Shown here: piece after piece, positions 49,301 to 62,500 of the stretch
How positions within the stretch are numbered: the stretch's first letter is position 1
Layout of the letters: every line of letters starts with the position of its first letter
Assembly (NCBI GenBank): GCA_038380795.1
Contig: CM076270.1
Coordinates: 23,142,001-23,206,000 of the forward strand
Reading direction: 5' to 3'
Source: Pyrocephalus nanus
Taxonomy: Eukaryota > Chordata > Aves > Passeriformes > Tyrannidae
DNA: 64,000 nucleotides
Notes under the pieces: model-generated
What the model saw: the letters and a program-made list of their open reading frames with translations, nothing else
The model's database searches: none
Told to the model about the DNA's origin: nothing
Program-made: the position numbers and the translations under genes

Positions 49301-51913
49301 CTTTTGGCTTTTCAGACCACAGTACATCAACTGCAGTCTTTGTGGAAAGAAAAATAAATTAAAAAAAAAAAACAACCCTGCATGTCAAGAACCAAAAACT
49401 CCTATTCTTGACAAACGATTGCTTCCACCCCGTGGCACAGGGAGTGGAAGGAGGACTCCCTCCTCCCTACTGAGGCAGCTCCACAAAGCAAGCTGTATTT
49501 TCATCAGCATTTTCTGCCCAGACGATATTTTTCACTGACCACTGTTCTCCTCTAAAAGAGGAGCCCTGCAAGAACTACCAAAAATGTAGTGGCTTAAAAC
49601 CAGGTTTTCAGGACCATTAGATATGACCTTATAAACCTCCTGCCTCTGGCTTTCGCAGTCTGTTTGGGTGCCAACCTTAGCAACAGAAGTGGTCGGCAGG
49701 GACAGGCAGGGAGACAAACAGATGAGCCCTCCCAGCTGGAATGAGCCAGGAAGAAATACCTCAAAGTTCTCTGCAAAGCCCACAGCAGCAGCTGCCCTCA
49801 GCAGCTCCCTGAGGACAGGCAGCCCCAGCCTCTCTGAGCTGTGTCACTGCACGATGCTCTCACCCCCGGTACCTCAGGACTGCAATTCTGCAGTAAATGA
49901 GTGATCTCTTATACAAACTTGCAAGGTCGTTGTGTTTCTCCTGATTACTGGTTTGCACGTCCAGGAGCAGAAAAGGGCACTTTCACAACTCTGCTCTCAA
50001 TCTGAAAGCAACATGAATGGAGAATGGACAAGCTCCAAAGGAGAGGGGCAAGGAATGGCCTAACAGCCATTTTAATCAAGCAAGCAATTTGTCAGAATAC
50101 AGGAGCCAACCAAAACTCAGCAGACATGTCAGACTTGAGCATATTGTGCTCAGCTCCAGCCCCTTCAGGCCCTATCCCAACCCACAGCCATGAAAGCCAA
50201 CTCATGACAAAAAATAAAGCAACAGTGTGGGTGTCCTTGCTGTCCATCCCCTGTTAGTCCATTCATGAGAGTTATCTATGATTCAACACACCCAACTAAC
50301 AGCAAAAAAAAGAAACAACACAGGAGAAAAGCAAAGGACACTTTCCCACATGAGACAGATGTGTGTAATAACAGCAGTAACAAGAGGAGACTGTGTATAT
50401 GTGCTCCAGGTTAACAGACTTCTCTGTGAACTCCTTCCTGCCACTATTCGTACTTCTGTAAGACAGGAATACAAAATTAACCTGAAGGAAACAGTCATCT
50501 CAAAATTATGGTGTCCTGTCAGTCATCACTGCAGCTGCACAGCCCTTTCCCTCCATCTGGGCACTCAACAGCTTCTCTCCTGTTCTGTATCATGTCTAAA
50601 GCACGTGCATAACAGGTTTGTACTTCTGTGGAAAAAAATGGTTTTTGCTTCTATAAAATCCTACATGTTTTACAGTTTCCTTTGCTCATTCACCCTTCAC
50701 CATCAGCTTGCCTCTTCGCTGTGCTGTTTGAGCTGAGCAAGGGGAAGAGGGTGGAAGAAGAAGGTTTGGGTTGGCTCTATTTCACCCTTTCCAGAGAAAA
50801 GAGCCTGAAAACAGTTTGGGTCCTGCTGCAATAGCTGCTGTGGAATCGACACTGCGGGAGTCCTAGAAAAAAAATTCTTTCCAGATCAGCTTGGCAACTT
50901 AGCAGCGACATGCATCATTAAAATCCCCACATCTTTCCACCTAACCAGTAGAGATATGTCTGCCTCTGGGGTCTCATGTTAGGAAGTGTATTATTGTCTG
51001 AATGACTGAGGGCAAAAACGTGTTTTCATCTGGATTACTTGTTTAAAACTCCTGTAATTACTCCTGCTTTAACCTACTCGAAAATCATGCAGCATTGACT
51101 GCAAAAGTGAAGGAATTACACAGTGGTGACCCTTGTTCACAGGCCTTGCAGAGAAACCAGCTGACATCCATGAAGCATCCTCTTCTCTAGCCTAATTCCT
51201 ATGGACTTCTTGAAACTGCATTACTGAACTCAGACACTGGATAAAAAAGCCAGTGAAAATAAAACCACGGTTCTTCTGAAGCCCTCAGAAATGATACTAT
51301 CTTGGGGACTTTTTGTTCGTGAAAATAAAACCTTATTAAATCATTAGTCACACAGAGTCTTAGGACATGGCAGAACAACCTAACAAAGTTATTTGTGGCT
51401 GTTTCATAATTGGACACTGCCTGCAATCAGAGGTGATGCTTTGGGTCAGTGCTGGATGGCCAACTTCTTCCATGCACAGCACAGGGACCTCCAGCCTGCT
51501 GAATACAGCTCCATGGCAGAGCAGGAGAATTGTCCCACCACCTTCCCCTCGAGGGACTGACACAGCACACCCCTAATCCACTAGCCCACGTGGGGCAAGG
51601 CTTGTGACAGCGACTGGAGTCAAAGCCACAAAGATTATTTTTAAGTGTATTTGTTATTCATGGTCAGTATCTTCACTTCTCTGGTCTGCATGGAATTATT
51701 GCCCCTTTAAAATTTGAAGCTTAGTGCATTTTATTTCAAGATGACTTTACAAGGCCTTCTATGTGATATTAATTTCAACAGCCCTCTAATATTGCACAAC
51801 AGTCATATGATCCAGAGTGTGTGTTTTATGAGACAGACATGACACATGAAAATTAAAAACAGGTTTTTTGTCTGGAATACAGAGAGGAACTTCAGAGGGG
51901 AAAAAAAGAAAAA

Positions 51914-51937
51914 GCGATGAGCGCTCGCGTGCCCGGA
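51914..51937. other. Small CpG cluster
   Basis: Five CpG dinucleotides fall within about 24 bases (gcgatgagcgctcgcgtgcc and following ccgg), between an A-rich run and a G/A-rich run (gggtggggggaaaaggggagg). The rest of the intron is strongly CpG-poor. It is far too short to be a CpG island. Confidence 0.7.
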
Positions 51938-54900
51938 GATCAGGGTGGGGGGAAAAGGGGAGGAAAAAACCAGGATGAGACATCAGAGTCAGTTCATCCT
52001 GCCCAGAGTGAAAACAGCTTTCATCAGTACAAAAGACAATTAATTTGCATAAATTTGCTGCACAATACAATTGAACTGTGCTGCTGCATTTCAGGACTGG
52101 CACTGGAAGTAAGGATTGCTATGCCTACAGCCTAGTCCTTTATCAATAATTTACAATATTCCCTTCTGCAAGCAAAACTTTGTCATTGCCTTGCATTTCA
52201 AATGACATTTTCTATATGTGTTAAATCCAAGGAGAGATACAGAGAATCAGGTTTTAAAAGCACAGGATTTAACATTTATTTTGTAACACATGATCTAAGC
52301 ACTCAGTATGAACACAGAGGTATTTCCTATGGTCGACAGCATCCTTCTACATGTTCTGCTTATCATGGAGGATTCAGAGATTATTTCAAATATCTCAGCC
52401 CTGATCTGAATGCACCTCTCATTCACACTCGCCCTCCAGATTGCATGGCTGAACTATTTACAAGACCACCAGCAGTTGCAGGCATTTTGCTCTGTTTAAC
52501 TTTGAATATATTTGTATTGCCATGTATGCATCATACACTATCCTGGGAAGAGCACAGAGTAGGACACCTCTACCTGAGGAACACTGCACAGCAGACAGCA
52601 GTCTGTGAGTTTTCGCAGAGGTCACAGCTGGAAAAATCACTTTTACTTTGCCTGACATTGCTGGCTGAGACAAAGAGGCTCCCTCTTTCAACCAAGCTCA
52701 CTTCCTCGGTCAGAGGGTTATAAAATTAGGCAATTTTATGAAGTTAGGTAACACAGCAGGTGTGATATTTACAGCAATGTGAGCGTGAACTGAAAGACCT
52801 GAGGTAATCAAATCTCATGCTTGAAGGATAAGAGGATTCATAAGATGATCCCCAGCTGAGATCAGGCACAAGCTACTTTATCCTACACCCCTTTAGACAC
52901 CGAGCCATTGGCCAGGTGCAGGCCCTGTCTTTTTTGTTTACTTGTCAGCTCCTCCTTCTTCAAGGCATCCACTGCTGGAGGTCAAATACAGAACAAGGTG
53001 ATGAAGGTCCATTTGTTTTACCCCATATAAGAAAGGTGTGGATGAGACACAAATATCTAAACACAGAGAGACAAAGGGGAGGGAAACCTGGACTAACCAA
53101 AATTGCTTGTGCTTCTCAATGTATCTCAAACACATACCACAGGCTTACATGAAACAAGAAGCACTCCTCCAAACGTGTGAGTGATCCTTCCCTTTTGTTC
53201 CCTCTCTCACTGGTAATATCCCTAGAGATAGTTGGTAACATTCTTTAGGTAAAATTATGTTCCACTGTATGGAGACAGACTATTTTTAAAATGAGTTCAC
53301 CTCTGTGGGATTTTTTGGAACATGTAATTTCAAATTAATACCATCCCATCCATATGCATTTTATGACAAGCTCTCTCGAAAAAACCATATTTTTAAACAT
53401 AGCTGTTGATTTTATGGGAAACTGAATGCCAAGAAGTAAATAAGTATAAGCATATATAAAAAAAAAGAATAAAAAGGTTTCCTGTGAGTGAGAAAAGCCT
53501 TTGAAAACAAACTCCTCAGAGGCCATTTTTAAAACTTCTGTTCTACAGACTACTCAGGACATACAATACACAGAATATCAGTGGGCTCTGCCTGTATATG
53601 CAGTTACCCCAGCTGTAGCTGCAAGGGAGTATTTCCACCAGCAAACAACCACTACTGTGCCTGGTTGGGCTCTTTGCACACACAAATATCAACAAATAAA
53701 CAAGTACCTCGAGAGGTATCTGATCACCATGAATTTTTAAACTGCCTTTCTCAGCTTTGCAGGTTCTGCTTTTAATACCTTTAATGAGCAATTTATCTTT
53801 GTTTCTCTTAATATCAAAAAAAACTCTTCTGAGGTCAGTAATCTGCTTGTCAAAGCTAAGCTATTTAATGGATAAAAAGGAAAAAACAAACAGGAGTCAT
53901 AAAATAGAGTAGTACCCTTCAGCCAAATCCAACTACTACCAATATCAAAGGAACATTCACCATGAACTTCAATTAGGAATAAAAATTGTATCTAAAACTA
54001 CAGTTAAAAAAAGCATCTTCCAGACAATGATAGAGCAGGGGAACTGACTGTATGAATAGGAAAAAATAGGAGTAAATTAACTTAATTGAATCTACATTCA
54101 TTGATAACCAAGATCATGACTAAATTGCTTGCTCTCTACTGCTGCTAGTGCAGAATATCACAGAGTGGTACAGCCTGGTTTTTCTCATCCCAGAAGAGCA
54201 ATCAATCTCTGCTCCATCTAAAGAAAATGACAGTGAAATAAAGGCAATAACCAATTTTCTTCATGGTACTCCGCAAAGAGGAACAAAAAGTCCCCAAGAT
54301 AGTATTAGTTCTGTGGGCTTCAAAAGAAAAAAGGAAAATGATACTTATAAAGTTTGGAGTTTATTTTGGTTTTTTTAGAACAAAATAAATTGGAAAATTG
54401 TTTGTTTAAGCCAATCTCTTGGAGAACTTATTAAAGGACCATTCATTAATGTGAAAATAACATCTCCAGTCGATACTAGTCCATGAAAAATCCATATTGC
54501 TCATAGTCCTGCAAAAATGTCTTGATCTGCTTTGAGGCAGGTGCCCATTTTAGTTGTCTTGAAGGATGCTAAAAATATCACCTAGTAAACTGGAATTGTT
54601 CTTGTGTGGATACAGTCTTCCATGTCTATATCAAACCCCCAGGAAATATATGAAACCTGATTAAACTTTGTTGTTAAACGCAGGCAAAGGTAAATATAAC
54701 ATCATCTCTCTTATTAAAAAAATGAAAAGAAGGGGAGAAGGGGGCCATGTCCACTTCTGTCATCCCTCCATGTTAAAGAAAACCAGGTAAATCAATTATT
54801 CTGATTCACCTTAACTTTGGTAAAATGAAATAATTTCATTTCTCTCCACAAGGAATCCATGAGAATTTACTCATGGTATCAGTACCAGTGTTCTGATACA

Positions 54901-55230
54901 TATCCAGTATAAACAAGTATAATCACCCTCCTAGTTTTTCTGTGCATCTTTACAAAATAATGCAGAGGTGGCCAGGGTCTGTATCCTCAATGCAAACCCT
55001 CAAATCTAAATGCATGAAGTGGTTGGAACAGAAGATTTGTAGGGACACACTTTTAACACTGCAAAACCTGCAATCACACCCATCTCCTTGACGGGTGTGC
55101 AAGATAACTGGACTCAGGGAAAAGTCAGGGATAGAGGCATTATTCACTTTATAAGGGCATCAGAACAACAGTGGCCAATACTATCTTACCCTTCTTTTAT
55201 ATTTAGAAGGGAGAGAATGAAACACAGGAT

Positions 55231-55252
55231 AAAGTTAATATATATTAACTTT
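55231..55252. other. 22-bp perfect palindrome
   Basis: The half site AAAGTTAATAT is followed at once by its exact reverse complement, so the two strands read the same over 22 bp. The outer words GTTAAT and ATTAAC are the half sites of the HNF1 homeodomain motif, but they are separated by four bases where the canonical site has one. It could form a cruciform or hairpin without a loop. Confidence 0.9.
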
Positions 55253-56098
55253 TGGGGAGTTTCATTTTCTACAAAGATCCCTGAATCTGACAGTTGGGAA
55301 TAGCAGCCTGAGCCACATCTTTTTTTATATGCTGAACAAGCATCTTAAATATCTCATATCCATGCTGATTATGTCAAACTGTTCCAGACGTGAAAAGGCC
55401 ATACAGCTCGCTCTGTGCTACACAGCAATGGCCACAATCATTTATGTGATCTGGACCCTCAGCGAAAGAAATTCAAAACAGATTTCACTTGGTAGAATAT
55501 GAGCAATATGTTTCCTATATTACACAAAATGCAGCTGGCTTTATATGTAACACCCCTCTCATCTTGGAGGAACTTACAGCCGTGCTTTATATTGCAGTGG
55601 TGGGATATCAGAGCAATTCTGCGTGTTCAGTGCAGTTGCTGTGGAGTTACACTGCCATAAAACAGATAGAAAATTTGCTTATGCACATACAGCACTCTAT
55701 TAAAAATATCTTTTAATATCTGTATAATCAGGCAGCACTTTCACCATCACCTGACACACGCACCCTAATACATTTCATGTTATTCAGCTCATCAGCTTTG
55801 AGAGAATTAATTGAAAAGATAGCCCTGAGACGTGAACCAACACACCAGCTGAATCAAAGGCGAGGGTTAAACCACGGGGCATCTCCAGCTCATTCACAAC
55901 GATGATCCTCATTTATACCTCCTGTCAGCTGGAAATAAAGAAACACTCTTTATACCTTGAGGCTACAGTCAGGCATGACTACAGAATAATTTGTCTATAT
56001 ACTGTCTGATTTCAACAGCAGCAATGAGATCCTAGGCAGCTAGGCAGTTTTTTCCTATTAATTCCCCGCTCCCTTTTTAACAACCTTCCTGAGGTAGG

Positions 56099-56113
56099 AA
56101 AAAAAAAAAAAAT
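56099..56113 (+). repeat. 15-base A homopolymer
   Basis: This is an A15 run after cctgaggtagg and before ttgtgcaag. Confidence 0.95.
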
Positions 56114-56541
56114 TGTGCAAGTCCTCATCACTCTGGAATCTTATAGAGAAAGGCTCTGTGCTTTAGGGATGACATTTCTGACACCTCCCTCTCAACTCCA
56201 GCCTGCAGTCTCTCACACTTCCCTCCCACCCCACATGTGACACGGACAGAGCAAGATACCGAGCTCTCATCCAAGGGTCAGATCACACCACTGAAAAACT
56301 ACTGGGTTAGCCACATATTTGCCTGTTTTAATTGCACTTTCTTGGCCTTTAAAGACTGCAATGGAAAACAGACAGCAGCTTGTTTTAAGTGGGTGCACAC
56401 TTTGGAGAAAGTAGTGAAGGACATTTGCTCATTTTGCACGCTGGGTCGAATTTGGCACGCCTGCATTTTTGCATAGTCATGTTCTTAGAAGAAGAAAGCA
56501 TTTATTGAAACAAACAAACAAGATAATCCAGTCTCTCTTTC

Positions 56542-56560
56542 TTTTTTTTTTTTTTTTTTT
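56542..56560 (+). repeat. 19-base T homopolymer
   Basis: A pyrimidine stretch gtctctctttc leads into 19 consecutive T, then gagaaggcag. On the minus (PID1 sense) strand it is an A19 tract. Confidence 0.95.
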
Positions 56561-59500
56561 GAGAAGGCAGCAAGGCTTTCTCTCATGTACTGAGAAATGT
56601 CAGTCTTTGTCTGTGCACTTGTACAAGAACATCAACAATTCACTTGAAGTAGAGAAGTCAATTAATATACAAATTACTTAATCCTTTGTAGTTGTCCTTC
56701 ACGTAATAAACAAATCTTATTTCTATCCTCTACGCTGTTTCAAGGCAATGCTTCACGAAGGATGTTCTAAAATGTACAACATAACCATGGCTGTAACTTT
56801 TATGTTTTATTTTGGCTTCCCTTCTGAGAGAAGGTAGTGCTGCCTTGCAAAGACAGATAGGATGGGACAGTACTGACTCACTCTGCAGCCACAGATTAGT
56901 CACTTAAACCTCCCTGATTTCCAGTCTGCCCATGTGTATAATGGTGCAGCTCTGCCCAGGACTGTTAGGGGGGATTAACTAAGTGGCACTGAAAGGCTTT
57001 GAAACCTGCTCAGTAAAAATTATTTCTTTAAAAGTGTGCATGCATAAAGTGCTAATTGATGCCAGCTGGACTTTCATCCTGGGCAGCATAAACAGCTTCC
57101 TACCACACACATTTCCTTTAGTGGGCACCAGCAGCATATTTTTTTTCTTTTTAAATGCCTGGGGTTTGCCTTAAAACACACAAACCACTTGATTTTCCGG
57201 AATGCTGCATTGTGAGATTGATGCAAGGATGTATTTCAGCAATTACCTTGATTAACCCTGCACAGGCAATAAGTGTAAACATTGTAACATTCTTCAAACG
57301 GAGACAGGAGCCCTGTTTGCAGTGCACAGCTCTGCATTCAGCAATTTACATCTTAGTTCTGCTGTGTCCTATTCATTTCCTATACAAACCCGACAATCGA
57401 TTTACAACGGCCCTTGAAATGAGGCAGAAGGCTGCTGTTCCTGGACTGGCCTTATATGACAAGGCAGCATGAAATAAAGATATAGAAGTAATGATTTTTC
57501 ATTTGATTTTCCCTCTGTGCTGCAAGCAGCCGTGTTTTCTGGAGCCCCTCCCTCAGCTGCAGGAACTTGGATGTGCTCCACCTGTTTATGTTTGCTGATA
57601 GACGCCAGAGGAATTTTCACTTCATCTGTTTCGCAGATGCTCAGACTCTCTTCTCAGGACACATCATACAAAAAAATGTCTCCAAAATAATTAACAGGAT
57701 TTTAGTTGGCATGACTGTGGTGGATGCACGTAAAGGTAAAGCTCAGACAGCTCCTAAGAAGTTGAAGCTCTGGAAGGAGTGTCTGGGACCTTAACAGCAC
57801 TCATTTTAGTCTTGCTGCACGACACATTTATAGTTTTTCATGTAGTCAAAAGGGCAAAGGGGTTGGTATGCAGAAAGCTGCTACAATGTGAGAAACATCA
57901 TGAACTTCTCTAACCTCTTGTTCTTATATGGACATGAAGGTAATTGCTAACAGAGAACAAACATGCAACTCAACTCGGGGAGGGGGAAAAAATTACAGAA
58001 ATATCTCTGTAATCATCATTTCTATGTCTCGCTTTAAAATAAAATTCACCATCTTACTGAGGAGTTAATTGGAAAAATAATAATACTATGAAATGTGCTG
58101 CAAAGTAGTATTATAATATTTAATTGAAAGATGCACTCCTTTGGCCATTTGCCTTGCAGTGCAGACGTCAAGTGGGGCTCTCAACCTTCCCAAGCCTGTT
58201 CCTGCCTCCCTGCTCTTCACCTGTCCCCAGCCAGGCCCCCATCAGCCAGGCATCCCATGCTGAGCCACAGGCAGAAGATGACAACCTGACTGCAAAATGA
58301 GGCCAGGCTAACAAATCCAAAGAGACAGCACGAGTGCCTCATGATGGTTTGCAAGGCTCACGCTACCAAGTCCAGGGGATAAATTACCTAAACTTCTCTG
58401 GTTGCTCACTAGACTCTCAGAGAGTCCTCCAGTGTCACCCTGGAGGACTTTAATTGAAATCCTTTTGTCTAAAATGATAGGAATTTCATTTCCACTGCAT
58501 AAACTCTTGATGGGAGTATTTTAAATAACCACAAGTCACCTGTGTCTGATTTCAGGCCTATGGTGACATTCAAATGTCCTTGAGAGGGTCAGCAGGGGGG
58601 ATCTAAGGAATGGGATGGCTGCTCTGGCCAAAGCCACACCAGTGGGCACATAGACATCCCAAATCTGTGGTCTCTTTAATTCCTATTTAATTTATTTACT
58701 TATTTAACCCAGGATGACTTGCCTGTGACCATACCACACACAGAACCTGAGAAGTTGGCACAACTGCAGCTGCTGAGCAGGACCAGGACACAGAAATCCC
58801 ATCACACGTTTTCTTGGCCAGCTCTTTAGCACCCCACGAACAAAACCATAAAAAAAAGGACCACATTTGGACAGGTAAACACGTTCAGGAGCATTCTGTG
58901 GTGCAACACAGCAGTGTCAGGCCCCTCTCCCCCAGTAGGGGCCGGGCTGGGAGCTGGGATGCTCAGACACAACCACAGCGGTGGAGCAGCATGGAACTGT
59001 CACTAGGGATGTGCCTCCCTCTCAAGCCATCTCTCACCCAGTGTCCTGTGTTAAACCCCCCTCCAGAACACAGCTACAACAATGGTCATACACCAGTCCC
59101 TTGTTTGGGGACAAATTCCACCCTGAAGACACGCAGTGCCTGCATAAAACTGATAACATTGAACAAAAATCTACATACACAGATTAGGAAAGCCTTGTAG
59201 AACAAAAACCTTAGTGTAAGTCACGGGTAATTAAAGTTATTCAGTTTATGCTAAGTGTAAGAAAGTGCTGTAAACTGTTCCAAACTTAAATTATATATAC
59301 AATATATTTCTTAGATGTGTATCATATTTCCCACTTGAGAATGCAGAGTGAAGCCATTTATTTGGCCTTGTATGAAGACCTCCAAATGCAACTCGAGGCA
59401 AAGCTCTGGGGTGAAAACATACCTTTCTTTAAATCATTATCAAACTGTTCCATAAAAATAATTTCAAGAACTGCTTAATATTTTTAGCATTTCTGCCCAA

Positions 59501-62500
59501 TAACAAATGACAAACGGCGCTAGTTCCCATATGCTGTACTCAATTACTTTGATTTCATTAACAGACTCTTTTCAATCATTAGGAATTCCAAGCCACATGT
59601 CAAACTAGAAGGCCAAATTCTTAGATGATATAACTTAACATGGCAGTTCAGTCAAAGGGAGTTTGCCAATTTATACCACTGCAAAGCCAACCCCAAAACT
59701 GCATCCCATTAACGACGATTCCCATAGGGATTCTGGCCACTGTGGTTACAAATAGCTGACAAAGCTGAAGTGCATTACTGCACTATTAGTAAGAATGAGT
59801 CAGACATCAGCACAGGGCAATTATTCCCAGCCTACAAATAATTCAGTCAAAAAAGCAGCTTCTATAAAGAACTGGAACCAGTTTTGTTTTCTGCCCATCC
59901 TGTCCCAGAGGACACTCAGAATCAACTTCAATGACATTCTCAAAATAATCACAACACACATGCATTATCCTACCTTATTTCATTTTGTGTTTTCCCTATC
60001 ACCTCTCCCAATTTACTACTCAACTATACCAGGCTTTACAAAGATCCTTCTCTAATCTTGGAGATATGAATTTAATTCTGTTTCTCGCTTGAAGTTTTCT
60101 TTTCCTCCTCCTATTTTCTCTCTGCTATTGAAAATAAACTGGGGGATGGGGGAAACATACAGTAAATCCTGAAATAAAACAAGTTCCTGAGGATTAAAAA
60201 AATCCCACTGAATAACAACTCATTCACAAATCTTTCTCAGCAAACGGTTCAACAAATCTTCAGTGAACTTTCTAAAGTGAAGTTATAAAGACATTTTCAA
60301 CTTGCTCTTCTTCCAAAATTTTCTCATTTAAGCAGTTCCCTTCTACTTTAATTTTTTGTGTATGGGCACCATCAAATGTAAGATTATCTACAGCCCAAGT
60401 TTGGGATTATAAAGTGCAGGTCACTGCCATGCCATTTACATCTTGAGAGCACTTTATCAGATGATCATGTCATCATGGCTTTAGAGGTGAAAAAAACCTG
60501 AAGAGCGTAATGAGTTAAGACCATCTTTTAGCTGATTAACTCAGTAATTATTTTTCCTCAGTGTGCTATGCTCTAGCAATCAGAAAACATCCCTGATATC
60601 TAACAGGCAAATGAACATCAGCTTCCAAAAAGGGACAGACCATACCCTCAATGAGTATTAAACAGTATTCTGTTCCATCAGCGTTAACAGGACACTACCA
60701 ATTCAACATTAGTTTTTCATTTACTGATAAAACATGATAAACTTCATTCCAAATTCACATTGCTGCAAAATTCAGTTTCTTACTTCTGTGGCAACGTGTA
60801 TCATTTAATAGGATCTTGCTGTGAAATTACTATAAGTGAGTATCAGAGACTCTTGGGTTAGTAGTACAAGGGAAGTTCTTAACTGAGGAATACTTCCTCA
60901 TTTTCCAAACTAGACTGTAAACTTTAAAACTGATCTGTCTCTTTTCCTAAAGGAAACAAACAAACAAAAAACCTCCCTCACTCTTCTGTTGCACTTGTTA
61001 TCCCTATACAACCTAGAATCTCAGAGAAGAAAGTGTATTGACTTTCCACAAGCCTGAAGTTGAATATTCCCGATAGTTTACAATAAAGCAGCAATAGAAA
61101 ACATACACCAACCCTTCAAGTTGCCCAGAAGCATTGTAATGGTTATTGTTATGAACTTCTAATTAACTATGCAAAAAAAAATCCTTTAATGAAATAAAAA
61201 AGATGTTATTAGTCTCAGACACTGACATTCAACCCCTAGAACAGAAAAATTTCTTTCCTCTTCTGAGCTAAATTGTTTATACATCACATTGCATTGCAGA
61301 CTATACTGCAAGAACAGGATTACTTCTGGGACCAGCTGAAACAGAGATGGCACACACAACTTCTTTTCTTTGATGAAATAATGTATTTTGGACTGCAACA
61401 CTAATCTACATTCCAGCAGCCTGTGCACCTATGAACATGGCCAGTGGTTCCTCATCTACAGAAGAACGGATGTGTAATCCCATTTCAGCCTCCTCCTTTG
61501 CCAACGTCATTTGCTCCAGCGGGAAGCTTTCAGCACGCAGGATTGGCCCCAAAATAAGAACTGCAGGATTTGGGCACGGTACAGCTGTAAACAGAGATTA
61601 CAAATTCCCAAGAAGGCTGGTGTTGGCTCAGACCAGTGCAGAGTACCCAGTGCCAAATGCAAATTTTGCAGCATTCTAATGGAAATCAAAGAAACAATAT
61701 CCATGGCTTCAGGGGAAGAACCACACAGAATACCTTCACAGACCAAGCATGCATGTCTTTGTTGTGAAAAAGCACCAGAAAGAAAGATCTGCCAGCACCT
61801 CTCCCAGCACATTTCATGTGCAACAACACGAGGGAGCAACAGCCACGGAACCAGAAGTTCTCTGATTTTGTTAAAGAATAACTTCATGTGCTGTGGAGGA
61901 AGGGTGCCTGCTCCTCCTGGGAGTCAGCTCACAGCAGGGGCTGCACTGCCCAAGGGCTGGGGACAAGCACCAAGGTGCTTCCCTGTGCCCTCCAGCATCA
62001 CAAATCACAGCTCTATCCTCACCAAGATGGAAATGTTTCTCAAGGACACCCTAGAACAAAACAATTGACAGCGACTGCAGCATCTGCTCGGCGTAACCGA
62101 CGCAATAAATTTCAATCTGATTTTAATTTTTATATGTCTAAAGCTATTAGGCCTTAGATATTTGAACCTTATTATGGAAGCAATTAGCTCCCATGACCAG
62201 AAGGCTTTGCCTGAGCAATTGTGATGAGCACAATATTTTCTACAGCATAAATAATAAATAACCTGACACATCTGTAACTATCTAGGGCCTTACAATTGCC
62301 ACTGTGCTTCATACTGGTATCCTGGCTTTGTGCCAGACTGCAAAAGCTAGAACTTATTGGCATACATTATATGACATTGTATATTTGAGTAATTGAGGAT
62401 TATCTCCTAAGGTATTCTGTAAATATAGAATTTCAAATTTTAAATATTTCCTGCCATAAAGAGATTAAAATGGGTTTGAATATTTAAGTATTCTTTCAGA

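Noticed and set aside
52202..52723. 173-codon plus-strand open frame
   Set aside because: No recognisable family, no splice or promoter context, and antisense frames overlap it. It is consistent with chance.
61511..62068. 185-codon plus-strand open frame with an overlapping 126-codon minus-strand frame
   Set aside because: The translation shows no domain and open frames exist on both strands in the same moderately GC-rich block.
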